Below, one piece after another: positions 8,993 to 18,260 of a stretch of 64,000 bases of DNA. Origin of the DNA: Rhizobium sp. Pop5 (GTDB taxonomy: Bacteria > Pseudomonadota > Alphaproteobacteria > Rhizobiales > Rhizobiaceae); the NCBI RefSeq assembly GCF_024721175.1, contig NZ_CP099399.1, forward strand, positions 3,180,001 through 3,244,000, given 5' to 3'. The notes under the pieces are model-generated. The model saw nothing but the letters and a program-made list of their open reading frames with translations, did no database searches and was not told the DNA's origin. Made by a program: the position numbers and the translations under genes. Within the stretch, counting starts at the first letter, position 1. The number at the start of each line of letters is the position of its first letter.

Positions 8993-10432
8993 ATGGTATC
9001 TCTTCGTTTTGCCACACCGGCATTATTGTTATTACTGTCGGGCTGTGTCGTTGGCCCGGATCATGTTCCTCCTGAAATGCCATTGCCCGCCAAATTTGGA
9101 GAAGGCGGGACTAAGAGTAACGGCGACGTTGCTACCGCAGCATGGTGGACCGCCTTCAAGGACCCAAGACTGAACGGCTACGTCAAGGCCGGCCTCGATC
9201 AGAACCTGACGGTTCAGCAGGCGATCGAACGAATCAATGCGGCTTCCGCAAACGTCACCACCGCCGGCGCCGGCGGCCTGCCGAGCCTGACGGTCGGCGC
9301 CTCGCACACGGTCAGCGGCCAGAGGGGCGAGCTACGCACCCAGGTCGACACGCGCAACACCAGTGGCGGCGACGTCCAGTTGAGCTGGCTGCTCGATCTC
9401 TTCGGGCTCTACAAGCGCAACACGGAGAGCGCGCTTGCTTCGCTCGATTCCGCTTACGCATCGGCTGACGTTGCCAGGCTGACCCTCGTGCAGGATCTCG
9501 TCTCGAGCTATATCGACGTTCGCTTCTATCAACAGCGTCTGGCGCTTTCGAAGGCCAACCTGAAGTCTCGCCAGGAAACCTACGAACTGACCAAGTTCCA
9601 GCTTGAAGCTGGCGCCGCCTCGCGTCTCGACGTCGTTCAGGCCGAAGGTCTCGTCCAGTCGACGCTTGCCGAAATTCCCGGCCTCGAAACCAATATCCGC
9701 ATATCAGCCCATCACATCGCCACGCTGCTCGGCCTGCCGGCCTCGGCTCTCGTCGATGAATTGCTGAAGGGCTCCGGTCAGCCGGTATTCCGCGGCGGCA
9801 TCACCTCCGGCATCCCGGCCGATCTGATCCGCAACCGTCCTGACATCCGCGTCGCGGAACGTGATCTTGCGGCCGCAACGGCCAATATCGGCGTTGCCGA
9901 GGCGCAGCTTTATCCGAGCATCTCGCTCAGCGGTTCGATCTCGCCGTCCTATATCAACCAGCGCGGCATCCATGGCGGACTGACGCCCTGGTCCTTCGGC
10001 CCGACCCTCAACCTGCCGATCTTCGATGGTGGCCGCCTGCGCGCCAACGTCAAGTCGGCACAGTCCACTGCCGCAACCGCCTATCTCAACTGGAAGTCGA
10101 CGGTGCTGACCGCAGTCGAGCAGGTCGAGAACGCACTCTCGGCTGTCCGGCGCGATGCCCAGACGGTCGCTGCACTCCAGGCGCAGGTGAAGACCACGCA
10201 GGAAACGCTCGAACTTTCCACAGCATCCTATAAGGACGGCGCCTCTTCGCTGCTCGACGTTCTCGACGCACAGCGTCAGGTTTCGCTCGCCCAGGCAAGC
10301 CTTGCCCAGTCCGTCCAGCAGATGGCCAAGGACTATGTCTCGCTGAACATCGCAGTCGGCGGCGGCTATGCTCCGGACGGCAAGATCACTGCGCCGGTGA
10401 AGCCTGCGCCGGCAAAACCTGCCAAGAGCTGA
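8993..10432 (+). CDS. Outer membrane efflux channel lipoprotein, NodT/OprM family
   Basis: 479 residues. A short signal peptide ends in LLSGC (Cys18 is the likely lipidated residue). Two repeated outer-membrane-efflux (TolC-like) halves follow; the conserved PDIRVAERDLAAATANIGVA-type stretch after LIRNRP and the late IFDGGRLRANV segment are typical of OprM/NodT. The C terminus is rich in Pro, Ala and Lys. A gap of 149 bases separates it from the pump gene, so a second promoter is possible, but orientation and the terminator after it indicate one efflux operon. Confidence 0.92.
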   Translation: MVSLRFATPALLLLLSGCVVGPDHVPPEMPLPAKFGEGGTKSNGDVATAAWWTAFKDPRLNGYVKAGLDQNLTVQQAIERINAASANVTTAGAGGLPSLTVGASHTVSGQRGELRTQVDTRNTSGGDVQLSWLLDLFGLYKRNTESALASLDSAYASADVARLTLVQDLVSSYIDVRFYQQRLALSKANLKSRQETYELTKFQLEAGAASRLDVVQAEGLVQSTLAEIPGLETNIRISAHHIATLLGLPASALVDELLKGSGQPVFRGGITSGIPADLIRNRPDIRVAERDLAAATANIGVAEAQLYPSISLSGSISPSYINQRGIHGGLTPWSFGPTLNLPIFDGGRLRANVKSAQSTAATAYLNWKSTVLTAVEQVENALSAVRRDAQTVAALQAQVKTTQETLELSTASYKDGASSLLDVLDAQRQVSLAQASLAQSVQQMAKDYVSLNIAVGGGYAPDGKITAPVKPAPAKPAKS

Positions 10433-10459
10433 TCGGCATTGCCTTTCTGGAAAATACAA

Positions 10460-10489
10460 AGCCCCGCGATCGTCTCGCGGGGCTTTTTT
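10460..10489 (+). terminator. Intrinsic terminator of the RND efflux operon
   Basis: AGCCCCGCGA (10460-10469) pairs perfectly with TCGCGGGGCT (10475-10484) around a five-base loop, followed by a run of six T. It lies 28 bases after the outer membrane factor stop. Confidence 0.93.
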
Positions 10490-10533
10490 CATACCACTCC
10501 GCACGGAATAGGTGCGCACAAGAGGAATTTGGA

Positions 10534-10581
10534 TTCGACAAGCGGCAGCTGCTGATATAAGCCTGATTAAACGATTAATCA
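10534..10581 (+). promoter_or_regulatory. Promoter and LacI-type operator of the purine/ABC operon
   Basis: The 18-base site TGATTAAACGATTAATCA at 10564-10581 is an even palindrome with a central CG and one mismatch, the standard form of LacI/GalR operators. A -10-like TATAAG is at 10556-10561 and a weak -35-like TTCGAC at 10534-10539 (16-base spacer), so the operator would cover the transcription start. It lies 14 bases upstream of the regulator's ATG, which argues for autorepression of the whole operon. Confidence 0.7.
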
Positions 10582-10595
10582 GAACGCGCTCGATC

Positions 10596-11639
10596 ATGGC
10601 TTCACCGCGCCCGGGTCCGAACCTCAGCAAGATAGCGACGTCGCTCGGCGTCTCCGTCGCCACGGTTTCCAACGCGCTTTCCGGCAAGGGCCGGGTCTCC
10701 GGCCAATTGGTTGAAAGAATCCGGGAGCATGCCGCAGAGCTTGGCTACGTCCCGAGCCAGGCCGGCCGGGCCCTCAGAACTGGCCGCAGCGGCGTTCTCG
10801 GGCTGGTCCTGCCCGATATCGCCAACCCGCTGTTTCCGAAGATCGCGCAGGCGATCGAATTCGCCGCCTCCGCCGCGGGTTACGGCGTCCTGATTGCCGA
10901 CTCCCGTGGTGATATCGCCGCCCAGACCGAGGCGATCGGCCGGCTGGTCGAGCGCGGCGTCGACGGCATGGTCATCATCCCCCGCCGCGCCACGCGCATT
11001 TCTTCCGCCGCCTGTCCGGTCGCCGTCATCGATACCCCCTCGACACCAGGCAACACCGTTGCCGCCGACCATTGGCAGGGTGGGCGCGAGATCGCCGCGC
11101 ATCTCGCGGGACTCGGCCACCGTCGCATTCTCATCATCGGCAACAATCAGGAATCCAACGTCCAGAACGATCGCGCCGGCGGCGTCCGCTTCGGCATGCG
11201 CCCGAATATCGATTGCGAAACGCTGTGGATCAACAGGCTGGAGCAGGATATCGGCAGTGGCTGCCCGCTTGGCCTCGCCGAAAAGGTCGGGCAGGGCTTT
11301 ACCGCCTTCGCAGCCCTCTCCGATCTGCAGGCAGTTCGCGCCCTGACGGAGTTGCAGCAGGCCGGAATCAATGTTCCCACCGATGTCAGCGTCACCGGCT
11401 TCGACGACCTCATCTGGTCGTCCGTGGTTACACCGTCGCTGACAACGGTCAGGATGGATATGGACAGGATTGCCGAGATCGCCGTGTCGGCCCTGGTCAG
11501 CACCATAAGAACGAGCGGCAGCCGGGAAGGCATGCTCGTTACCGCGGAGATCGAACGTGTCGCCATGCAATTGATCGTCCGCCAATCATCCGGGCCAGCG
11601 AACCCGGCACTAAAAACCTCAGAGATGGAGAACATGTAG
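10596..11639 (+). CDS. LacI-family transcriptional regulator of the purine/ABC operon
   Basis: 347 residues from ATG 10596. The N-terminal helix-turn-helix (NLSKIATSLGVSVATVSNAL, about residues 9-28) plus hinge helix ALRTGRSGVLGLVLPDIANP is diagnostic for LacI/GalR; the rest is a periplasmic-binding-protein-like effector domain. An in-frame GTG at 10512 was rejected because the operator and -10 element lie after it. The stop codon is one base before the next ATG, so regulator and transporter are translationally coupled. Gene context suggests a purine or nucleoside effector, which is inference. Confidence 0.9.
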   Translation: MASPRPGPNLSKIATSLGVSVATVSNALSGKGRVSGQLVERIREHAAELGYVPSQAGRALRTGRSGVLGLVLPDIANPLFPKIAQAIEFAASAAGYGVLIADSRGDIAAQTEAIGRLVERGVDGMVIIPRRATRISSAACPVAVIDTPSTPGNTVAADHWQGGREIAAHLAGLGHRRILIIGNNQESNVQNDRAGGVRFGMRPNIDCETLWINRLEQDIGSGCPLGLAEKVGQGFTAFAALSDLQAVRALTELQQAGINVPTDVSVTGFDDLIWSSVVTPSLTTVRMDMDRIAEIAVSALVSTIRTSGSREGMLVTAEIERVAMQLIVRQSSGPANPALKTSEMENM

Positions 11640-11640
11640 G

Positions 11641-12663
11641 ATGAAGAAAACTCTGATTGCCTCGGCAGCGCTCCTCGCGCTATCGCCGTTTGGCGCCTCG
11701 GGAGCCGAGCGAACGCTGACCATTTCCGTCTACGCCTTCGCCCAGGATGATTTCAAGACGCTGGTCTATGATCCCTTCGAAGCCAAATGCGGCTGCAAGC
11801 TGGTGGTCGAAACTGGCAACAGCGTCGAGCGCCTCGCCAAGATGCAGGCTAATAAGGCCAACCCCGTCATCGATCTCGCCGCCGTTTCCATGGCCGATGC
11901 ACTCGCCGCCGCGCGCAACGGCCTGATCGACAAGATCGACACCGCAAAGCTTAGCAATTTCTCCAAGCTCTACGACGTCGCCAAGGATCCGAACGGCGAC
12001 GGCATGAGCGTCGGCTATACCTTCTATGCCACCTCGATCGCGTACCGTTCCGATAAGATGAAGATCGATAGCTGGGCTGATCTCCTGAAACCGGAATATG
12101 TCGGCCACGTCGCGTTTCCGAACGTGACCACCAATCAAGGCCCGCCGGCGCTCTATATGCTCGGCCTGGCGCTCGGCAAGGATACGCCCGATCTGAAAGG
12201 CCCGATCGAAACGCTGGGCGAGAAGAAGGACGACATCGTCACCTTCTACGAAAAATCCTCGCAGCTCGTGCAGCTCATGCAGCAGGAAGAGATCTGGGCA
12301 GCGCCGATCGGCCGCTTCTCCTGGGCGGGTTTCACCAAGCTCGACCTCCCGGTTGCCTGGGCGACGCCGAAGGAGGGCCAGACCGGCGGCATGAACGTTC
12401 TCGTGCTGACCAAGGGTTCGAAGAACCAGGATCTCGCCATGCAGTTCGTGGATTTCTGGCTTTCGACCGAGACCCAGACCAAACTCGCCGAAAAGCTGAT
12501 CGACAGCCCTGCCAATAGCGAGGTCAAGCTCTCCGAGGCAGCCGCCAACAATCTCACCTATGGCGAGGCGACGGCCAAGAGCCTCAAGCTGATCCCTTCC
12601 GCCATAGCCCTCGACAATCGCGCCGGCTGGCTGAAGACTTGGAACGAGAAGGTCGGCCAGTAA
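11641..12663 (+). CDS. ABC transporter substrate-binding protein, spermidine/putrescine (PotD-like) type
   Basis: 340 residues with a Sec signal peptide cleaved probably after ASG (about residue 21). The mature part looks like a type II periplasmic binding protein of the PotD/Fe-binding group (VETGNSVERLAKMQANK, then MSVGYTFYATSIAYRSDKM). First gene of the transporter; permeases and ATPase follow at once. The family name points to polyamines, yet the same operon encodes a nucleoside hydrolase and adenine deaminase, so a nucleoside or purine-related ligand is more likely here. Confidence 0.85.
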   Translation: MKKTLIASAALLALSPFGASGAERTLTISVYAFAQDDFKTLVYDPFEAKCGCKLVVETGNSVERLAKMQANKANPVIDLAAVSMADALAAARNGLIDKIDTAKLSNFSKLYDVAKDPNGDGMSVGYTFYATSIAYRSDKMKIDSWADLLKPEYVGHVAFPNVTTNQGPPALYMLGLALGKDTPDLKGPIETLGEKKDDIVTFYEKSSQLVQLMQQEEIWAAPIGRFSWAGFTKLDLPVAWATPKEGQTGGMNVLVLTKGSKNQDLAMQFVDFWLSTETQTKLAEKLIDSPANSEVKLSEAAANNLTYGEATAKSLKLIPSAIALDNRAGWLKTWNEKVGQ

Positions 12664-12727
12664 GGCTCGCATGAACCGGTCCCGGCTCTCCCGCCGGGGC
12701 CGCCCTCCTCACCTGAAAAGGCGTCTC

Positions 12728-13555
12728 ATGTTCCAGAACCGTGCGGAAGCCCTGGCGCTTGCCCTGCCGGCAGCCGTCTTTGCGACGGTGGTTTTCCTGC
12801 TGCCTGTCGCAATCCTGCTGTCGGAGGGTTTTCGCGCCGGCGGCGCCTGGACGCTGTCGGCCTATACAGGCTTCTTTTCCGAGACGCTGAACCGCACCGT
12901 TTTCCTGCGCTCCTTCAGGCTCGGCCTTGAAGTCACCGCCGTCTCGGCGGCCATCGGCTATGCCGCAGCCTTCGCGATCGTCAACCTGCCGCCAACGGGC
13001 AAAGGTCGCATGATCGGCCTCGTCACCTTACCGCTGATGATCTCGCCGGTGGCACGCACCTATGCCTGGATCGTCATTCTCGGCCGCACCGGCATCGTCA
13101 ACCAGGCGATTACGGGCCTAGGCCTGAGCGCCGAGCCGCTGCGCCTGCTCTTCACCGAAACCGCTGTCTTCATCGGCCTCCTGCAGCTCTTCCTGCCGCT
13201 GATGATCCTGTCGCTGATCAGCGCGCTTGAAAACATGCCCAAAGATGCGATTCCCGCGGCGCGCGTGCTCGGCGCCAACTGGTTCCAGGTTTTCTGGAAG
13301 GTCGTCCTGCCGCTGACGCGCGAGGGTCTGGTCATCGGCGGCACACTCGTCTTCACCGGTTCGCTCACGGCCTACATCACGCCCGCCATCCTCGGCGGCT
13401 CCAAGGTGCTGATGCTGGAAACGCTGATGTATCAGCAGGTTTCGGTCGCCAGTGATTTCGTCTCGGCAAGCGTCATCGCCTTCATCCTGATCGTCATGAG
13501 CTTTGCCGCCAATATCCTGCTGAAACGTCTTGCGACCGCGAGGAGCCGCAGATGA
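12728..13555 (+). CDS. ABC transporter permease (PotB-like)
   Basis: About 275 residues if started at ATG 12728, which has AAAGG at 12716-12720; an in-frame ATG at 12671 with AAGG just before it would add 19 basic residues and cannot be excluded. About six membrane segments; the cytoplasmic EAA loop (PAARVLGANWFQVFWKVVLP) that docks on the ATPase is clear near residue 175. Overlaps the next permease by four bases (ATGA), showing translational coupling. Confidence 0.88.
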   Translation: MFQNRAEALALALPAAVFATVVFLLPVAILLSEGFRAGGAWTLSAYTGFFSETLNRTVFLRSFRLGLEVTAVSAAIGYAAAFAIVNLPPTGKGRMIGLVTLPLMISPVARTYAWIVILGRTGIVNQAITGLGLSAEPLRLLFTETAVFIGLLQLFLPLMILSLISALENMPKDAIPAARVLGANWFQVFWKVVLPLTREGLVIGGTLVFTGSLTAYITPAILGGSKVLMLETLMYQQVSVASDFVSASVIAFILIVMSFAANILLKRLATARSRR

Positions 13556-14331
13556 GCATCCGTCTCTTTTCGCCCGCCGTCCTCTTCCTCCTGCTGGTCT
13601 TCCTGATCGGTCCATTCCTGATCATCATCGCCGCCTCGCTCTCGGCGGGCGACACACTGGCCTTCCCGCCACAGGGCCTGTCGCTGCGCTGGGTGATGAA
13701 GGTCTTCACCATCGAAAGCTTCCGCGACAGCTTCGCCATGTCGATGTTCCTCGCCGTCTTCGGAACGCTCGCGGCCCTCATCCTCGGCATCCCCGCCGCC
13801 TACGCCCTGTCGCGCTATCGGCTGCCCGCCGCGGAGATCGTCCGCACGATCGTTTCGCTGCCGATCATCGTCCCCGGCATCATTGTCGGCCTGGCGTTGC
13901 TGCGTTACCTCGTCGTGCCCTTCGGCTTCAACATCACGCTCGCCCTCTTTTTCGCCCATGCGGCCCTCGTGCTGCCCTATGCCGTGCGTGTTGTTTCGGC
14001 GAGCCTCGACAATTTGCGCTCGGATATCGAGGAAGCGGCCGTCCTGCTCGGTTCCTCGAGGCTTGGCGCCTTCTTCCGTGTGGTGATGCCGAATATTCGC
14101 GGCGGCATCCTGGCCGCCTTCATCCTCGGCTTCGTCACCAGCTTCAATCAGGTGCCGGTCTCGCTTTTCCTTTCCGGCCCGGGCGTCAGAACGCTGCCGA
14201 TCGACATGCTGGGTTATATGGAAACCACCTACGACCCTTCCATCGCGGCACTTTCCGCCCTTCTCGCCTTCCTTTCGATCGGCATCGTCTTCCTCGCCGA
14301 ACGCTTCCTGGGATTCTCGCGTTATGTCTGA
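13552..14331 (+). CDS. ABC transporter permease (PotC-like)
   Basis: 259 residues, about six membrane segments. The EAA loop (SDIEEAAVLLGSSRLGAFFR) lies around residues 158-177. It forms the second half of the heterodimeric translocation pore with the product of the gene before it; the two starts and stops overlap (ATGA), and its own end overlaps the ATPase start by eight bases. The protein ends directly after the last membrane helix. Confidence 0.9.
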   Translation: MSIRLFSPAVLFLLLVFLIGPFLIIIAASLSAGDTLAFPPQGLSLRWVMKVFTIESFRDSFAMSMFLAVFGTLAALILGIPAAYALSRYRLPAAEIVRTIVSLPIIVPGIIVGLALLRYLVVPFGFNITLALFFAHAALVLPYAVRVVSASLDNLRSDIEEAAVLLGSSRLGAFFRVVMPNIRGGILAAFILGFVTSFNQVPVSLFLSGPGVRTLPIDMLGYMETTYDPSIAALSALLAFLSIGIVFLAERFLGFSRYV

Positions 14332-15349
14332 TGCCTATCTTCAACTCGACAAACTGACGCTGAGCTATGGCGATACGGTCGCCGTGAGGAACCTCGATCT
14401 TGAGATCGGCAAAGGCGAACTCGTTGCTCTCCTCGGCCCCTCCGGCTGCGGCAAGACGACGACGATGCGTGCCATTGCCGGCCTGCTGACGCCGGCTTCC
14501 GGCCGCATCGGCCTCGACGGTGCCGATATAACTCGCGTCTCCGCCAACAAGCGCTCCGTCGGCCTGGTCTTCCAGTCCTATGCCCTCTTCCCGCATCTGA
14601 CAGTCTATGAGAATGTCGCTTTCGGCCTGCGTCTCAAGGGCATCTCCGGCGCGGACCTCGACGCCCGCCTCGGCGTCGGCCTGAAATCCGTCGGCCTCAC
14701 CGCTTTCGCCGGCCGCAAACCCGCCGAACTCTCCGGCGGCCAGCAGCAGCGCGTGGCGCTGGCCCGCTCGATGGTGATGGAGCCGAAGGTACTGCTGCTC
14801 GACGAGCCGCTCTCCAATCTCGATGCCCGGCTTCGTCTCGAAATGCGCGCGGAATTGCAGCGCGTGCAGAAGGAAACCGGCGTCACCATGATCTTCGTCA
14901 CCCACGACCAGGTGGAAGCCCTGGCGCTCGCCGACCGCATCGTCGTGATGCTGAACGGCGGCATCGAGCAAATCGGTACGCCGGAAGAGATCTATAACAA
15001 CCCCGTCTCCGCCTTCGTCGCCGATTTCGTCGGCTTCGAGAATGTCTTCGCGCTAAAGGAGGGAAAGCTTGTGACGCCGAACGGTCCAGTCGCTCTTTCG
15101 GGTCCGGCGCCGCAGGCCCCGGCGGGCCTCGCCTGGCGTCCACGGGCGGTGGTCCTCGGCGCCGGTCCCTTCCAGGGCACGGTGCGCGGCACGTCTTTTG
15201 CCGGCAACACTCGCGAATATCTCCTCGATACGCCGCTCGGGCCCATCAAGGCAGAGATCGATGCAAGCCTGCCGCCGCACCAGATCGGCAGCGCGCTCGC
15301 CTTCGACCTGCCGATTGCCGGCGCAGCCAACCTCAACCGCTTTGGGTGA
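14324..15349 (+). CDS. ABC transporter ATP-binding protein (PotA/UgpC type)
   Basis: 341 residues. Walker A GPSGCGKTT at residues 38-46, signature LSGGQQQRVALARS, Walker B VLLLDEPLSNLDARL, and the H-loop FVTHDQVEALALAD are all intact. The C-terminal 110 residues form the TOBE-type regulatory domain typical of polyamine, sugar and iron importers. It powers the permease pair encoded just upstream. Nucleoside hydrolase starts four bases after its stop codon, which ties the transporter to purine catabolism. Confidence 0.93.
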   Translation: MSDAYLQLDKLTLSYGDTVAVRNLDLEIGKGELVALLGPSGCGKTTTMRAIAGLLTPASGRIGLDGADITRVSANKRSVGLVFQSYALFPHLTVYENVAFGLRLKGISGADLDARLGVGLKSVGLTAFAGRKPAELSGGQQQRVALARSMVMEPKVLLLDEPLSNLDARLRLEMRAELQRVQKETGVTMIFVTHDQVEALALADRIVVMLNGGIEQIGTPEEIYNNPVSAFVADFVGFENVFALKEGKLVTPNGPVALSGPAPQAPAGLAWRPRAVVLGAGPFQGTVRGTSFAGNTREYLLDTPLGPIKAEIDASLPPHQIGSALAFDLPIAGAANLNRFG

Positions 15350-15353
15350 CATC

Positions 15354-16274
15354 ATGGGTGTGTGGATCGATACCGACATGGGCTTCGACGACATCGCCGC
15401 CATTCTGGTGGTGGCGCAGTCGGAACATGAGATCGATGGCATCTCACTGGTTTTCGGCAATGCGCCGCTCCCGCAGGTGCGGGCGAACGCCGCCGGTGCC
15501 GCCAGCGCCTTCGGCTGGACCTTCCCCATCCATACCGGCCGCGCGGCACCCGTTCTCGGCAAGCTCGAAACCGCTCAAGGGATCCTCGGCGAAACCGGCA
15601 TTCAGACGTCAGGCAAGAGCCTGCCGAAGGCCGCCGCCCTTGCCGAAACCGATGCCTTCGCAGCACTTTGCAGCTGGCTGGAAAACCAGAGCCAGCCCCG
15701 CATCCTGGCGCTCGGCCCGCTCACCAACATCGCCGCCGTAGCACTCGCCCGCCCCGATCTCGCCGCCCGCGTCACCGAACTCGTCTGGATGGGTGGCGGC
15801 GTCACATCAGGCAACCATACCGCCTCTGCCGAGTTCAACGCGCTCGCCGATCCCGAGGCCCTCGCAATCGTTATCGCCCATGGCCTGCCGCTGCGTATGG
15901 TCGATCTCGACCTCTGCCGCAAGGTGGTGGCCCGGCCCGAAGATGCCGAGCCGGTGCGCAATGCCGGCGGCGCCAATGCCGAACTGCTCGCCGACATGTT
16001 CGCTGGTTATATAAACATCGGCACCAGCCGCGGCCGTCCCGGCATGGCGATCTACGATCCCGCGGCCGCCGTCGCCTTCGTCGCTCCCGATCTCGTCAGC
16101 TTCCGCCCCGCGCGCATCGACGTCGAACTGCAGGGCGCCTTGACCCGCGGCCGCACCGTCGTCGAGACCCGCGTCACGCATGCGACCTTCAATGCGCAAT
16201 TTGCTGCCGAGATCGACGCCGACAAGGCGCGTGCCATCATTCTCGCCGCCCTGATCAGCGAGGCCCGCAAATGA
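15354..16274 (+). CDS. Nucleoside hydrolase (inosine/uridine-preferring family)
   Basis: 306 residues from ATG 15354. The N-terminal calcium-site motif IDTDMGFDD (canonical DTDxGxDD) that holds catalytic Asp residues is at residues 5-13, and the active-site VWMGGGV plus SAEFNALADPEA region that contacts ribose follows. The enzyme splits the N-glycosidic bond of ribonucleosides to free base and ribose in the cytoplasm. It overlaps the adenine deaminase start by four bases (ATGA). Together they would convert imported adenosine to adenine and then hypoxanthine. Upstream in-frame codons lie inside the ATPase gene and were rejected. Confidence 0.9.
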   Translation: MGVWIDTDMGFDDIAAILVVAQSEHEIDGISLVFGNAPLPQVRANAAGAASAFGWTFPIHTGRAAPVLGKLETAQGILGETGIQTSGKSLPKAAALAETDAFAALCSWLENQSQPRILALGPLTNIAAVALARPDLAARVTELVWMGGGVTSGNHTASAEFNALADPEALAIVIAHGLPLRMVDLDLCRKVVARPEDAEPVRNAGGANAELLADMFAGYINIGTSRGRPGMAIYDPAAAVAFVAPDLVSFRPARIDVELQGALTRGRTVVETRVTHATFNAQFAAEIDADKARAIILAALISEARK

Positions 16275-18058
16275 CCGCCACCCCTCATCAGGAGCCTTTC
16301 GATCTCAACCACCCGGCCTTGCGTGCCCGTGCCGTTGCCGCCGCCCGCGGCGACGCCCCCTTCGATATGCTCATCACCGGAGGGCGCCTGCTCGATGCGG
16401 TGACAGGCCTGATCCGGGAGGCTGATATCGGTCTCGTTGGCGCCCTCATCGCAAGCGTCCATGCCCCGGCAAGCCGCACGGACGCGGTCGAGATCATCGA
16501 TGCAACCGGCGCCGTCCTGACGCCGGGCCTGATCGACACGCACATGCATGTCGAAAGCTCGATGGTGACGCCAGCAGAATATGCGAGCGCCGTGCTGCCG
16601 CGTGGCGTCACCACGGTCGTCTGGGATCCGCATGAATTCGCCAACGTTCACGGCCTCGACGGTGTGCGCTGGGCGATCGAGGCGGCGCGCGTGCTGCCGC
16701 TGCGCATGATCCTGCTCGCGCCCTCCTGCGTGCCCTCAGCGCCGGGCCTGGAACTGGCCGGTGCGGATTTCGATGCCTCTATCATCGCCGAGATGCTGCG
16801 TTCTCCGGCCGTCGGTGGCGTTGCCGAAGTCATGAACATGCGCGGCGTCATCGATGGTGATCCGCACATGAACGCCATCGTCAATTCGGGCCTTGCCGCC
16901 GGCAAGCTCGTCTGCGGCCATGCCCGGGGTCTTGAAGGCGCCGACCTCAACGCCTTCATGGCAGCGGGGGTCACCTCCGACCACGAACTCACCTCCGGCG
17001 CCGACCTCGCTGCCAAGCTTGCCGCCGGCCTGACGATCGAGCTGCGCGGCTCTCACGACCATCTCCTGGAGGAATTCGTCGACGTGCTGAACGATCTCGG
17101 CCACCTGCCCCCAACCGTGACGCTCTGCACCGACGATGTTTTTCCCGATGAACTCTTCGAAAGCGGCGGTCTCGACGATGTCATCAAACGCCTGGTGCGC
17201 TACGGCATGAAGCCGGAATGGGCGCTCAGTGCCGCGACCTTCAATGCGGCGCAGCGGCTGAAACGCTCGGATCTCGGCCTTGTCGCCGCCGGCCGCCGCG
17301 CCGACCTCGTTCTCTTCGACGACGTCACGGAATTCCGCGCGCGGCTCGTCATATCAAGCGGCCGCATCGTTGCCCGCAACGGCGCCATGGAGGCGGCCGT
17401 TCAGCCGCTCGATACGGCTCCTCTCACCAATTCCGTGAAACTGTCAGCATTGACCGAGAACGACTTCCGCATCCCCGCAAAGGGCGCGCGCGTCCGCGTC
17501 GCCACCATCGACCGCCCGCGCTTCACCCAATGGGGCGAGGCCGAAACGGAAGTCAGGGACGGCTTTGTCGTCCCGCCCGCCGGCAGCGCCATGATCGCCG
17601 TCGCCCATCGCCACGGAAAAGCTGATGGTATCACGCACATCGGCTTCCTCACCGGCTGGGGCGAATGGCGCGGCGCCTTCTGCACCACCGTCTCGCATGA
17701 CAGCCACAACCTCACCGTCTTCGGCGGCAATACCCGCGACATGGCGCTCGCCGCCAACGCCGTGATATCAGCCGGCGGCGGCATGGCCGTCGCCGTGGAC
17801 GGCCAAATCGAGGCGATCCTGCCGCTGCCGCTCTCGGGCCTCGTCACCGATGCCTCACTGAAAGACACCGCCTCCGCCTTCGCCGACATCCGCAAGGGCA
17901 TGGACAAGATCGTCGACTGGAAACCGCCCTACCGCGTCTTCAAGGCCTGCTTCGGCGCCACCCTCGCCTGCAATGCCGGCCCGCACCAGACGGACCGGGG
18001 GATTGCCGATGTGCTGACGGGGCAGGTGCTGGAAAGCCCGGTGCTGGAGACTTGGTAA
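16271..18058 (+). CDS. ade: Adenine deaminase
   Basis: 595 residues from ATG 16271. An amidohydrolase-superfamily enzyme with the metal-binding DTHMHVESSM motif (HxH after strand 1), VWDPHEFANVHG, and GHARGLEGADLNAF, all typical of bacterial Ade (EC 3.5.4.2), which hydrolyses adenine to hypoxanthine and ammonia. The C-terminal domain with GGGMAVAVDGQIEAILPLPLSGL is also standard. Last gene of the LacI-ABC-hydrolase operon, so it handles the base released by the nucleoside hydrolase. Confidence 0.95.
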   Translation: MTATPHQEPFDLNHPALRARAVAAARGDAPFDMLITGGRLLDAVTGLIREADIGLVGALIASVHAPASRTDAVEIIDATGAVLTPGLIDTHMHVESSMVTPAEYASAVLPRGVTTVVWDPHEFANVHGLDGVRWAIEAARVLPLRMILLAPSCVPSAPGLELAGADFDASIIAEMLRSPAVGGVAEVMNMRGVIDGDPHMNAIVNSGLAAGKLVCGHARGLEGADLNAFMAAGVTSDHELTSGADLAAKLAAGLTIELRGSHDHLLEEFVDVLNDLGHLPPTVTLCTDDVFPDELFESGGLDDVIKRLVRYGMKPEWALSAATFNAAQRLKRSDLGLVAAGRRADLVLFDDVTEFRARLVISSGRIVARNGAMEAAVQPLDTAPLTNSVKLSALTENDFRIPAKGARVRVATIDRPRFTQWGEAETEVRDGFVVPPAGSAMIAVAHRHGKADGITHIGFLTGWGEWRGAFCTTVSHDSHNLTVFGGNTRDMALAANAVISAGGGMAVAVDGQIEAILPLPLSGLVTDASLKDTASAFADIRKGMDKIVDWKPPYRVFKACFGATLACNAGPHQTDRGIADVLTGQVLESPVLETW

Positions 18059-18097
18059 GTCGAGACGCACAGACCGCAAACGAGGGGATTGCCGTGC

Positions 18098-18249
18098 AGC
18101 CCCCTCATCCGCCCTACGGGCACCTTCTCCCCGAGGGGAGAAGAGGAATCGAGACGTTGCCGCGAGTCCCTTCTCCCCAGCGGGGGTCCGAAGGACGGGC
18201 GAGACCCGTGGCTCGCCCCGGTTGGTGGCGGCAGCCGGATGAGGGGGCT
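18098..18249. repeat. Intergenic inverted-repeat element bounded by 14-base perfect arms
   Basis: AGCCCCCTCATCCG at 18098-18111 is perfectly complementary to CGGATGAGGGGGCT at 18236-18249. Inside are the smaller dyads CTCCCC/GGGGAG and GGGCGAG/CTCGCCC. A related element with the same inner TTCTCCCCGAGGGGAGA core is at 21555-21712. Such intergenic palindromic repeats are common in Rhizobiales. It fills the gap between the convergent ade and amidohydrolase genes and may act as a bidirectional transcription stop. Confidence 0.7.
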
Positions 18250-18260
18250 GTACGCGCCAG

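Noticed and set aside
15668..16270. N-terminal extension of adenine deaminase
   Set aside because: It overlaps the nucleoside hydrolase and is Arg/Pro-rich; the conserved protein begins at ATG 16271.
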